Shown one piece after another: positions 1 to 6,235 of a DNA stretch of 6,961 nt. Within the stretch, counting starts at the first letter, position 1, and each line of letters begins with the position of its first letter. A model generated the notes under the pieces. That model saw only the letters and a program-made list of their open reading frames with translations. It was not told where the DNA came from and made no database searches. The stretch is from Streptosporangiaceae bacterium. GTDB lineage: Bacteria > Actinomycetota > Actinomycetes > Streptosporangiales > Streptosporangiaceae. The stretch lies in assembly GCA_030041195.1 (NCBI GenBank), contig JASHOI010000504.1, forward strand, positions 1-6,961. Reading direction: 5' to 3'. Position numbers and translations under genes: made by a program.

Positions 1-442
1 CGCCCGCTGCCAGCGCGAGCAGCCCGAGCCCGGCCGCGATCAGCGGCGCCTGGGGCCGGAGCACGGCCAGCCTGGCCCGGGACTCGGCGAGGTGGCTGGC
101 GAACAGATAGGCGAGCAGGGCCGCGCCGAGCAGCCCGGTGTGCCAGGCCGGGGAATGGTGCAGCGCCTCAAGAACCAGCACGGCGACGATCATGCCCTCG
201 GCCCACGGGAGCTGGCGGATCAGGTCGCCCAGCGAGCGTGCCGACTCCTGCGCCCTGTTCAGGAACCCGGCCGCCTCGTCCGGGGCGCGGCCGAGCGCGA
301 GCCGGATCACGCTGAGCAGCGCGCATGCGATCGCGACGACCAGGAACGTGGCGGCGAGGCCCCCGTGCCGCAGCGGCAGAGCCGACCAGGCCACGCACGC
401 CGCGGCCAGCAGGGCGGCGGCGCCGGTTGTGCGGGCGGTCAT
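1..442 (-). CDS. Multi-pass membrane protein of unknown function, 3' end beyond the window
   Basis: Last visible gene of the MoxR operon. It starts with an ATG whose first four bases (ATGA) overlap the stop of the DUF58 gene, and it stays open for 147 codons to the window edge, so the C-terminus is missing. The translation begins MTARTTGAAALLAAACVAWS. Hydrophobic stretches lie at about residues 7-24, 29-50, 83-95, 102-118 and 132-147, which suggests at least four or five membrane segments. Between segments two and three is a polar, probably amphipathic stretch (about 51-80). I do not recognise a named domain. Transglutaminase-like proteins often follow DUF58 genes, but no such domain is visible in this part. 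The tight overlap with its neighbour argues that it belongs to the same membrane complex or pathway. The reading frame is well supported; the function is unknown. Confidence 0.8.
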   Translation of the reverse strand, partial: MTARTTGAAALLAAACVAWSALPLRHGGLAATFLVVAIACALLSVIRLALGRAPDEAAGFLNRAQESARSLGDLIRQLPWAEGMIVAVLVLEALHHSPAWHTGLLGAALLAYLFASHLAESRARLAVLRPQAPLIAAGLGLLALAAG

Positions 443-1797
443 TGACGCATCACCATGACCCTTCGGGTGTATGGGGCGAGCGGCTCGTCCAGGCTCTGCT
501 GGCCGTCCCAGCTGACCAGCGGGATGCCGAGTTCGCGGAGCGAGAACCTGATGGCCTCCTGCTCCATCCGCCAGATCCGCCGGGCGAGCCCGCTGAGGCT
601 GTCGTTTGAGCCGGACGGCTCGGTGTTGAGCACGTCGATGATCAGCACCGAGAAGCCGCGTTCCCGCAGGTCCCGCACGGTCTCGACGAGGCGCCGGTCG
701 AGCAGCGGGCTGAACACCAGGATCAGCGAGCCCGGCGGCAGCGCAGCACGCGGCAGCCGGGTGATCGCCGTGTACCGTGCGGGGTCGGCGACCCTCGCGT
801 GCTCCAGCAGCATCAGGTTCATGATCCGGTAGAAGTGGCGTGCCCCGAGGCCGGGCGAAACCCAGCGCACGCTGCGCTGGTACACGATGACGCCGACCCG
901 GTCCCGGACCGCCAGGTAGGCACGCGCCGCGCCGGCCGCACCGCGGAAGGCGAGATCGGCCGGCGTGGACCCCGGCTCGCCCACGTCGGAGCTGGCGTCG
1001 GCGATGATGACCACGTTCTGGGTGCGCTCGGCCGCGAACGTGTTCAGCTGCAGCCGCCCGAGCCGGGTGGTCGCGGGCCAGTTGATCCTGCGCTGGCGGT
1101 CGCCGGGAACGAACTCGCGCACGCCGGTGAACTCGAGGCCCTCGCCGGACGACCGGGACGGGTGTTCACCAAGGCGGCTGGGCAGCCGGCTGAGCACGAC
1201 CCGCTGCTGCTGCGCCGCGGGCATCGGATAGCAGTCGACGATCGGCAGTTCGACCGTGGCGTGACCCTCGGTCAGCCGCCACCGGTCCCAGAGTGTGACC
1301 TCCAGCACGCCGAGGCCCCGGCGCCCGGTACGGGTCACCCGAAACGGCAGGGCGGACCCGCCGCCGAGCCCGGCCCGTTCACGGTCTCGCTGATCGCCCG
1401 GTGTTCCCGGCACGACCGCGTAGCGGGGATGCATCAGCAGGTCTGCGGAGTAGCCGTCGTGCCCGGCCACGGTGACCGTGAGCTCGGCCTGCTCGCCCTC
1501 GGTCAGCTTCGTCGCGCTCGGGCTCGCGGTGACGCTGATACGGCCGGGCTGCTCCGGCCGCCTGACCGCGAGCAGCAGCACCGCCGGGGCGGCCACCCCG
1601 GCGAACTCGGGCCGGCGGGTGATGACCGCGATAGCCAGGCCGGCCAGGGCGAGGGTGATCAGCCGCTGCGCGTGCGCCGACAGCGACCAGGCCAGCCGGG
1701 TCTGGCGGGCCTGGGAGTCCTGGGAGTCCTGGGACGCCCCGGACGGGGCGGGCGCCCCTGGTACCGCCGCTCGATCCCGCGTCGTGTCCACCGGCAT
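439..1797 (-). CDS. DUF58 domain membrane protein (vWA-like), MoxR partner
   Basis: A 452-residue protein of the DUF58 family, the usual genetic partner of MoxR ATPases. A low-complexity N-terminus carrying two DSQ repeats (residues 23-28) is followed by two short membrane segments (about 43-60 and 66-79) and then a long soluble region, predicted cytoplasmic. A beta-rich stretch lies around 88-185. The DUF58 core is clear at 219-265: GLEFTGVREFVPGD, then QRRINWPATTRLGRL, then AAERTQNVVIIAD. The rest has the alternating strands and helices of a von Willebrand A-like fold. The metal-site motif of vWA domains (DxSxS) appears here as DASSD (267-271), with the last serine replaced. The ATG start overlaps the MoxR stop by one base (TGATG), and the 3' end overlaps the next gene by four. 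DUF58 proteins are thought to work with MoxR in assembling or activating envelope or metal-dependent proteins; the substrate here is unknown. Confidence 0.93.
   Translation of the reverse strand: MPVDTTRDRAAVPGAPAPSGASQDSQDSQARQTRLAWSLSAHAQRLITLALAGLAIAVITRRPEFAGVAAPAVLLLAVRRPEQPGRISVTASPSATKLTEGEQAELTVTVAGHDGYSADLLMHPRYAVVPGTPGDQRDRERAGLGGGSALPFRVTRTGRRGLGVLEVTLWDRWRLTEGHATVELPIVDCYPMPAAQQQRVVLSRLPSRLGEHPSRSSGEGLEFTGVREFVPGDRQRRINWPATTRLGRLQLNTFAAERTQNVVIIADASSDVGEPGSTPADLAFRGAAGAARAYLAVRDRVGVIVYQRSVRWVSPGLGARHFYRIMNLMLLEHARVADPARYTAITRLPRAALPPGSLILVFSPLLDRRLVETVRDLRERGFSVLIIDVLNTEPSGSNDSLSGLARRIWRMEQEAIRFSLRELGIPLVSWDGQQSLDEPLAPYTRRVMVMRQ
1711..1737 (-). repeat. Nine-base tandem repeat inside the DUF58 gene
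   Basis: On the plus strand CTGGGAGTC occurs twice in direct succession and is followed by a third, changed copy, CTGGGACGC. On the coding strand this gives the repeated residues DSQ-DSQ in the flexible N-terminal tail ahead of the first membrane segment. The unit length is a multiple of three, so gain or loss of a copy would keep the frame. Copy number could vary between strains, but that cannot be seen here. Confidence 0.8.
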
Positions 1798-2783
1798 CAG
1801 GCTCCGGCCTGGGTGGCGGGGTCGGTCTTCGGGGTCGGAACGGTCGCCAGCAGCCTGGCCACCACGTCGTCCGAGCTGACCTGGCGCACCCAGAGCTCGG
1901 GGCGCAACGTGATGCGGTGCGCGAGTGCCGGGACCGCGATGTTCTTGAGGTCGTCGGGGATCACGTAGTCGCGCTTGCGCAGCACCGCCTCGCCGCGCGC
2001 CAGCTGCACCAGCGCCAGCCCGCCGCGCGGGCTGGCGCCCACCTGGATCTGCGAGTGCTCCCTGGTCGTCCGGATGATCGCGACCACGTACTCGAGCAGA
2101 TCCGGCGAGACCTCCACCTGCTCGAGAGACTGGCGCATGGCGGTCAGCTCGCCGGGGTCCGTAACCGGGCTGAGCTCGGCCCGTTCCGTGGCCCGGTCCA
2201 GCCGCCGCTGCAGCATCAGCACCTCGTCCGCGGTCTGCAGGTAGCCGAGCCGCAGCCGCATCAGGAACCGGTCGAGCTGCGCCTCGGGCAGCTCATAGGT
2301 TCCCTCGTACTCGATCGGGTTGTCGGTGGCGAGCACCACGAACGGCTGGGGGAGCGGCCGGGTCTCGCCGTCCATGCTCACCTGCCCCTCGCCCATCGCC
2401 TCGAGCAGCGCGGCCTGGGTCTTCGGCGGCGTGCGGTTGATCTCGTCGGCGAGCAGCAGCTGGGTGAACACCGGTCCCGGGCGGAACACCATCTGGCCGG
2501 TCCGCTGGTCGTACAGGGGCGCGCCGACCACGTCCGAGGGGAGCAGGTCCGGGGTGAACTGGATCCGCGCGAAGTCCAGGCCGAGCGTGCGCGCGAACGA
2601 CCGGGCGATCAGGGTCTTGCCGAGGCCGGGCAGGTCCTCCAGCAGGATGTGGCCGCCAGCCAGGATGCCGATCATCACCAGCTCGAGTGCCCGGCGGTTG
2701 CCCACCACCGCCCGCTCGATCTCATCAAGGACGGCGGCGCACCGCTCGGCGGTCTGAGCAGGAGTTCGGGTGAGCTCGGTCAA
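1797..2783 (-). CDS. MoxR-family AAA+ ATPase
   Basis: A 328-residue MoxR-type AAA+ ATPase, the probable motor of the operon. Visible motifs in order: Walker A in EDLPGLGKT (49-57, K56/T57), the MoxR-typical stretch RIQFTPDLLPSDVVG (73-87), Walker B in LLLADEINR (109-117, D113/E114), sensor 1 in ATDNP (152-156, N155), the LDRF arginine-finger region (170-173, R172), and sensor 2 in SPRGG (251-255, R253) before a C-terminal helical lid. Most relatives have ATQNP at sensor 1; here the third residue is Asp. The length matches the family. I place the start at a TTG: it overlaps the preceding stop as TTGA, has GGAG five bases upstream, and gives a normal N-terminus. MoxR proteins act as chaperone-like ATPases on partner proteins, usually with the adjacent DUF58 protein. 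A catalytically competent enzyme is expected because all nucleotide-binding residues are present. Confidence 0.96.
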   Translation of the reverse strand: MTELTRTPAQTAERCAAVLDEIERAVVGNRRALELVMIGILAGGHILLEDLPGLGKTLIARSFARTLGLDFARIQFTPDLLPSDVVGAPLYDQRTGQMVFRPGPVFTQLLLADEINRTPPKTQAALLEAMGEGQVSMDGETRPLPQPFVVLATDNPIEYEGTYELPEAQLDRFLMRLRLGYLQTADEVLMLQRRLDRATERAELSPVTDPGELTAMRQSLEQVEVSPDLLEYVVAIIRTTREHSQIQVGASPRGGLALVQLARGEAVLRKRDYVIPDDLKNIAVPALAHRITLRPELWVRQVSSDDVVARLLATVPTPKTDPATQAGA

Positions 2784-3334
2784 AGTTGCTCCAGTCGGTC
2801 GATGAGCCTGGCCAGCGTTCGTGGCGGGATGCCCGATTGCGTGCCGGTCGTGGTCGGCGGGCGCTCCGGGTCAACCCAGTACCAGAGGCCGGCGTCGCGC
2901 TGGCGGGGGCACAGCAGCCGTCGCGCGGCCCCGGGATCGTCGTGCAGGCTGACGCCGTGGTGCTCGGCCAGCCGGGCGGCCAGCAGGTGCTGCAGGGTGC
3001 CGCGCAGCTCGGCGTCGTACACGGTCATGGACTTGGTCCCGTCCACCAGCCCGGCGCGCTTGCGCCAGTACCCGGCGAACGAGGCCGGGATCGCCTCGGT
3101 GTCCGGGAGCGGGCCGGGGTGGGGCGGGGCGGTTGGCGGCGGTGCCAGGATGCGCAGCACGACCAGCACCGCGACGGCCGCGACGCTCACCACGAGAACC
3201 GTGCCGGGCGTGCCCGCTGCCGCGTACCCGGCGACTCCGGCGACCGCGGTCACGGCCGCCGCGATGCAGATCTCCGGGATCGCGGACCCCCACCCGCTGC
3301 CGGGTCCCGGCGGGCCTGCCGTGCCGCCGCTCAC
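2780..3334 (-). CDS. Two-pass membrane protein of unknown family in the MoxR operon
   Basis: A 184-residue protein starting at a GTG that overlaps the stop of the DUF4129-like gene (GTGA), and ending inside the TTG start of the MoxR gene. After a Gly/Pro-rich N-terminus there are two hydrophobic segments (about 21-40 and 45-63) separated by a short GTPG turn, so both ends should face the cytoplasm. A proline-rich linker (65-79) leads to a soluble domain at about 85-184 with conspicuous aromatic and charged positions: FAGYWRKRAG, YDAELRGTLQHLLAARLAEH, LWYWVDP and a C-terminal helix LARLIDRLEQL. I do not recognise a named domain. My impression is that similar small proteins occur beside MoxR genes in other actinomycetes. 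By position and topology it is a candidate adaptor or structural subunit linking the ATPase to the membrane proteins. The frame could be extended upstream to ATG at 3754, but that part is a shadow of the neighbouring gene. Confidence 0.87.
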   Translation of the reverse strand: MSGGTAGPPGPGSGWGSAIPEICIAAAVTAVAGVAGYAAAGTPGTVLVVSVAAVAVLVVLRILAPPPTAPPHPGPLPDTEAIPASFAGYWRKRAGLVDGTKSMTVYDAELRGTLQHLLAARLAEHHGVSLHDDPGAARRLLCPRQRDAGLWYWVDPERPPTTTGTQSGIPPRTLARLIDRLEQL

Positions 3335-4263
3335 CGGCCGGCCCCGCCGTTCGTCTCGCCAGCCCCCGCGGGCTCGAGGTCGCGGAGGCTGTCGGCCAGC
3401 TCGGCCAGGGCCCGCTGCGCATCGTCTCGCTGCGCGAGCGGCATCGGGTGACTGGAGAAGCGCGCCTCGTAGAACAGCTCCGTCAGCCGCGCCGCGGCCC
3501 CGGTTCGGACCAGGCCGCGATCCGCGGCCCTGGCGAGCAGCTCGTCCGGCGTGTCCGCCACCGCCCTGGCCGTCCCGGCCTGGGCGAGGCTCTCCTCCAT
3601 GGCCACATAGCACGCGATGATGGCTGCCTTGGCGTCGTCGAACCTGCGCAGCGCGCTCTGCCCAGACTCGACCGCCTCGCGCAGGTCGGACTCGTCGTCG
3701 TCGGCCTCGCGCTCGACGGCAATGCCCGCCTGCCTCCGGCGGAAGCCCAGCCACACCCGGCCGCGCAGCAACAGTGCCAGGACGTAGACCAGTCCGGCCG
3801 CAACCAGCAAACCCAGGATGATCGCCACGACAAGCAAGGCGATGGAGCCGCCCGCCGGATGCGATGCGTGCAGGTGACCCGGCGGCGCCGCCTGCACCTT
3901 CGGCCGCTTGACCGGCCGCAACGGCGGCACGTGCCTGGTCAGCGCGTACGTCAGCGGGATCGCCGCGAGCCCGGCGACGACGACGTAGAGCAGCATCTTG
4001 CGCAGCTGGGCGGCGAGGAGCGCCTCACGCGGCGCCCGCGCGTTGCGGACGATCAGCGCAACCAGCAGGCACACCAGCACCGCTTCGAGCGCCGCGCCGA
4101 CGGCCAGGGCGTCACGACGGAACGGGCCGTCCAGCGCGGGCGCGCGCACGGTGACCCGGAGCGCGGCCGCGGCCACGGCCAGCAGGCAGGCGGCCAGCAC
4201 CGGGCGGACCCATCCCCGGACGCCGGCTCGCCATCCGCCGTCCTCCGGGCGCTCCTGCGCCAT
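3331..4263 (-). CDS. Four-pass membrane protein with DUF4129-like C-terminal domain
   Basis: First gene of the operon, 310 residues. Membrane segments lie at about 21-36, 52-72, 88-108 and 141-167. Arg/Lys-rich loops after segments two and four (RNARAPRE; RGRVWLGFRRR) suggest that both ends are cytoplasmic, which leaves a loop at 109-140 outside, with three histidines in GHLHASH (129-135). The cytoplasmic tail at about 205-295 matches DUF4129: a helix with ACYVAMEESLAQAG, then ADTPDELLARAADRG, then ARLTELFYEARFSSHPM. In other bacteria this domain often closes transglutaminase-like TgpA proteins or stands alone beside MoxR/DUF58 genes. I chose the ATG at 4263 because GGAGGA lies nine bases upstream. 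An ATG at 4308 would add 15 residues and could be used as a leaderless start. The role is probably membrane anchoring or substrate contact for the MoxR machine. Confidence 0.88.
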   Translation of the reverse strand: MAQERPEDGGWRAGVRGWVRPVLAACLLAVAAAALRVTVRAPALDGPFRRDALAVGAALEAVLVCLLVALIVRNARAPREALLAAQLRKMLLYVVVAGLAAIPLTYALTRHVPPLRPVKRPKVQAAPPGHLHASHPAGGSIALLVVAIILGLLVAAGLVYVLALLLRGRVWLGFRRRQAGIAVEREADDDESDLREAVESGQSALRRFDDAKAAIIACYVAMEESLAQAGTARAVADTPDELLARAADRGLVRTGAAARLTELFYEARFSSHPMPLAQRDDAQRALAELADSLRDLEPAGAGETNGGAGR

Positions 4264-4318
4264 GCCGTCCAGTCCTCCGAATCGAGCCAGGCGTGGTGAG
4301 CCCGGCATCTGCCGCAAA

Positions 4319-4324
4319 ACACTA
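4319..4324 (-). promoter_or_regulatory. Candidate -10 element for the MoxR operon
   Basis: On the minus strand this reads TAGTGT, which fits the actinobacterial TANNNT -10 pattern and sits in the most AT-rich part of the gap. Transcription would start near 4312, giving a leader of about 49 bases to the ATG at 4263 or an almost leaderless message from the ATG at 4308. No convincing -35 hexamer is present at the right distance; TTCGGA with an 18-base spacer is the nearest match. Confidence 0.4.
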
Positions 4325-4331
4325 CTCACCG

Positions 4332-4356
4332 GCCGGGCGGGATCCGAACCGCCGGC
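4332..4356. promoter_or_regulatory. Bulged inverted repeat, possible operator
   Basis: GCCG plus GCGG on the left pair with CCGC plus CGGC on the right, with one bulged G at 4336 and an eight-base loop GATCCGAA. For a leftward start near 4312 it spans roughly -20 to -44, where a repressor or activator could sit. In sequence this GC content such a repeat can arise by chance, so this is only a candidate. Confidence 0.25.
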
Positions 4357-4394
4357 GATCGCGCGCAGCGCTGGCGGGGGTCTCGGCGTCTCTC

Positions 4395-4400
4395 TAGCGT
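4395..4400 (+). promoter_or_regulatory. Candidate -10 element for the sigma-factor pair
   Basis: TAGCGT fits TANNNT and ends ten bases before the ATG at 4411, so a transcript could start at or within a few bases of the start codon. That would explain why there is no clear ribosome binding site ahead of this ATG (only GGACGGGACG). Leaderless messages are common in actinobacteria. No good -35 hexamer is seen, and I found no GGAAC-type ECF promoter at a fitting distance. Confidence 0.4.
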
Positions 4401-4410
4401 GGACGGGACG

Positions 4411-4944
4411 ATGACGGGTTTCGTGGCCGGCGATGCGGGCGGCCAACCGGGCGCAGGCGACGCCGCGGGGGCCGTGACCGACCTATTCCGCGACCATCAC
4501 CTGGAACTTGTCCGGCTGGCCCTGGTGATGGTCGGCGATCAGGCCACCGCCGAGGACGTGGTGCAGGACGCCTTCGAGCGGCTGCACCGCGGCTGGCGTG
4601 GCCTGCGCCAGCCGTCCAGCGGCCTTGCCTACGTGCGGTCGAGCGTGCTGAACGGCTGCCGTTCGGTGCACCGCCGCGCCGCGGTCGCCAGGAAACACGC
4701 GCCGCAACTGGCCGAGCCGGATTCCGGCGGCGCCGACGCGGCGTCGGCTTCCGATGACCGCGGCCAGATGACGGCCGCGCTGCGGTCGCTGCCCCGCCGC
4801 CAGCGCGAGGTGCTCGTGCTGCGTTACTACCTGGACCTGGACGTGGCCGAGATCGCCGACACGCTGCGGATCTCCCGCAGCGCGGTCCGCGCCACCAACA
4901 CCCGCGGGCTCGCCGCGCTGGCCCGGGCGCTAGGGGAGGACTGA
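4411..4944 (+). CDS. ECF-type RNA polymerase sigma factor (SigE-family-like)
   Basis: A 177-residue group 4 (ECF) sigma-70 factor with only the two conserved domains. Sigma region 2 covers about 25-90, with DLFRDHHLELVRLALVMVGD and the core-binding stretch AEDVVQDAFERLHRGW. A linker (about 91-120) is rich in Ala, Asp and Ser. Region 4 covers about 121-173: LRSLPRRQREVLVLRYYLDL is followed by the helix-turn-helix VAEIADTLRISRSAVR and the RGLAAL ending typical of actinobacterial SigE-like ECF factors. The position before RGLAAL reads ATNT rather than the more usual KSHTS-like sequence. A GTG at 4399 would add four residues, but the ATG fits the candidate leaderless promoter. The next gene starts five bases after the stop and its ribosome binding site lies inside this gene, so the pair is co-transcribed. 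The target regulon cannot be read from the window. Confidence 0.95.
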   Translation: MTGFVAGDAGGQPGAGDAAGAVTDLFRDHHLELVRLALVMVGDQATAEDVVQDAFERLHRGWRGLRQPSSGLAYVRSSVLNGCRSVHRRAAVARKHAPQLAEPDSGGADAASASDDRGQMTAALRSLPRRQREVLVLRYYLDLDVAEIADTLRISRSAVRATNTRGLAALARALGED

Positions 4945-4949
4945 GTCCG

Positions 4950-6197
4950 GTGACCGATCTCGAGCAGCGGCTCCGCCGCGATCTTCAAGAAGTGACGGAA
5001 CGGGTAGCCCCGGGGTCGATCAGGCCACTGCGCGAACCCCCGGTCCGGCGCAGAACACGCGCCGTGCGCTGGCTGGCCCCGGCCGCCGCCGTGGTCGCCG
5101 TGATCGGCGTGGTCGCGGTGGCGTCGCTGGTGAGCCGGCCGCAGGGCCACCAGTCCGCGAGCGTGCCAACGAACAGCGTGCCCGAGCCGGCCGGCCCGAT
5201 GCCCCGCTACTACGTGGTCGCGTACCAGGCATTCGTCGGGGGGGCAGCGGCCCACGTCGTGACGTACGCTGCCGTGCACGATTCGGCCACGGGCGCGCTG
5301 CTGGCGAAGGTGACCGTGCCCACGCTGACCGACAGCCAGGGTGGCACGGAAGGGCCCAGCATCACCGCGGCGGGCGACGACCGGACGTTCGTGATCATGG
5401 AGCAGTCGACCGGGCCAGATGTGGTCAAGCTCTACCGGCTGCGCGTGGCCGCCAACGGCCGGTCAGCGACGCTGCGGCCGCTGCCGGTCACCGTGCCGGG
5501 ATACCTCTCGGTGACGGACGTGGCGCTGTCGCCGGATGGCACCAGGCTCGCCATGGACGTCCAGCACTGCAACAAGACGACCTGCCCGTACACCGGGATC
5601 CGGGTGGTGACGATCGCGACCGGCGCGGCGAGCACCTGGGTCACGCGCGTGAACGGGGCCCCGTTCAACGTCTCCTGGGCCGGCAACCAGCGGGTGGCCT
5701 TCGAATGGCAGAGCGGGGTCCGGGACCCGGCGGCGGGGCAGCAGACCGGGTACCGGCTGCTGGACCTCACCGGGCCGGGCCGGAACCTGATGGCGTCCCG
5801 GGCGGTCGGGTCGCCCCCGGCCGAGCCGACCCAGTACGTGCCCGCAGCGCTGGTCACGCCGAACGCAAGCCTGGTCATCACCTCGGAGGTCCAGAACATC
5901 CCGGACGGCCTGGGACGCGACACGGTCATCTCGAAGATCATCGAGCTGTCCGCGCGCACCGGTCAGCTGGTCCGGGTCCTGTACACCGTGACCCAGCCCG
6001 GCGTGTCCTCGGGCGCCAGCGGCGCCGGCCAGCTCGACCAGAGCTGCAACGTCCTGTCGCTAGGTCCGGCCGGGGTGCACGTGCTCGTGGCGTGTCCTGG
6101 CTTCGGGCGGGTGGATGGCCACCGGTTCACGGCGCTGCCTGGCTTCCCCAGCGCTTCCAGCAGCGGTATCAGCGGGCAGCAGGCCGGCGCCTGGTGA
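4950..6197 (+). CDS. Single-pass membrane protein with propeller-like outer domain, probable sigma-factor partner
   Basis: A 415-residue protein beginning at GTG, with GGGGAGGA nine bases upstream inside the sigma gene. A charged cytoplasmic N-terminus (1-40: DLEQRLRRDLQEVTERV, then PLREPPVRRRTRAVRW) is followed by one membrane segment (about 41-62) and a long outer domain (about 63-415). That domain contains repeated beta-strand and turn units; VALSPDGTRLAMDV (191-204) is a typical TolB/WD40-like motif, and VSWAGNQRVAFEW (241-253) looks like a second. Cysteines occur at 207, 212, 366 and 382 and could form disulfides outside the cell. The position behind an ECF gene and the topology suggest an anti-sigma or signal-sensing role. 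However, the short N-terminus lacks the HxxxCxxC zinc motif of classical anti-sigma factors, so this is inference. A secreted-type propeller with another role remains possible. Confidence 0.88.
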   Translation: MTDLEQRLRRDLQEVTERVAPGSIRPLREPPVRRRTRAVRWLAPAAAVVAVIGVVAVASLVSRPQGHQSASVPTNSVPEPAGPMPRYYVVAYQAFVGGAAAHVVTYAAVHDSATGALLAKVTVPTLTDSQGGTEGPSITAAGDDRTFVIMEQSTGPDVVKLYRLRVAANGRSATLRPLPVTVPGYLSVTDVALSPDGTRLAMDVQHCNKTTCPYTGIRVVTIATGAASTWVTRVNGAPFNVSWAGNQRVAFEWQSGVRDPAAGQQTGYRLLDLTGPGRNLMASRAVGSPPAEPTQYVPAALVTPNASLVITSEVQNIPDGLGRDTVISKIIELSARTGQLVRVLYTVTQPGVSSGASGAGQLDQSCNVLSLGPAGVHVLVACPGFGRVDGHRFTALPGFPSASSSGISGQQAGAW

Positions 6198-6235
6198 CCG
6201 GCCTCGCGCCTGGTGACCGGCGTGGTCCGCCTGGT
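6187..6235. repeat. 19-base tandem duplication at the convergent gene ends
   Basis: GCGCCTGGTGACCGGC occurs at 6187-6202 and again, identical, at 6206-6221, a period of 19 bases. A weaker third copy, GCCTGGT, lies at 6229-6235. The first copy contains the TGA stop of the membrane-protein gene, and the third abuts the TAA stop of the HhH-GPD gene (6235-6237). It looks like a slippage duplication in the 37-base gap. GCCGG (6183-6187) can pair with CCGGC (6198-6202) to form a short hairpin, but there is no T-run, so I do not call a terminator. Confidence 0.8.

Larger units (their letters stand above)
4264..4410. promoter_or_regulatory. Divergent intergenic control region
   Basis: This is the 147-base gap between the MoxR operon (leftward) and the sigma-factor pair (rightward). 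It contains no gene I can support. It is somewhat less extreme in composition than the flanking genes around 4311-4330, where AAAACACTACT stands out. It must hold the promoters of both units unless they are transcribed from outside; the separate entries give the elements I can point to. Confidence 0.7.

Noticed and set aside
799..1968. Plus-strand open frame of 389 codons opposite the DUF58 gene
   Set aside because: Composition is typical of an antisense shadow; the minus strand shows the real DUF58 motifs.
1917..3620. Long plus-strand open frame of 567 codons opposite the MoxR and neighbouring genes
   Set aside because: It is Arg/His/Gln-rich with no domain pattern and lies antisense to clearly coding genes; a GC-rich shadow frame.
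3335..3754. N-terminal extension of the 184-residue membrane protein to an ATG at 3754
   Set aside because: The extra residues are Arg/Gly-rich shadow of the DUF4129-like gene; the GTG at 3334 overlaps the upstream stop as expected.
3133..4299. Plus-strand open frame of 388 codons opposite the DUF4129-like gene
   Set aside because: Arg/Gln/His-rich shadow; the minus strand encodes membrane segments and the DUF4129-like motif.
4336..4353. tRNA T-arm-like sequence (GGTTCGGATCCCGCC on the minus strand)
   Set aside because: The T-stem does not pair in tRNA register, the conserved A58 position is G, and no acceptor stem or anticodon arm is found upstream.
6183..6202. Possible intrinsic terminator between the convergent genes
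   Set aside because: The stem is only five base pairs with a ten-base loop and no T-run on either strand; the tandem repeat explains the symmetry.
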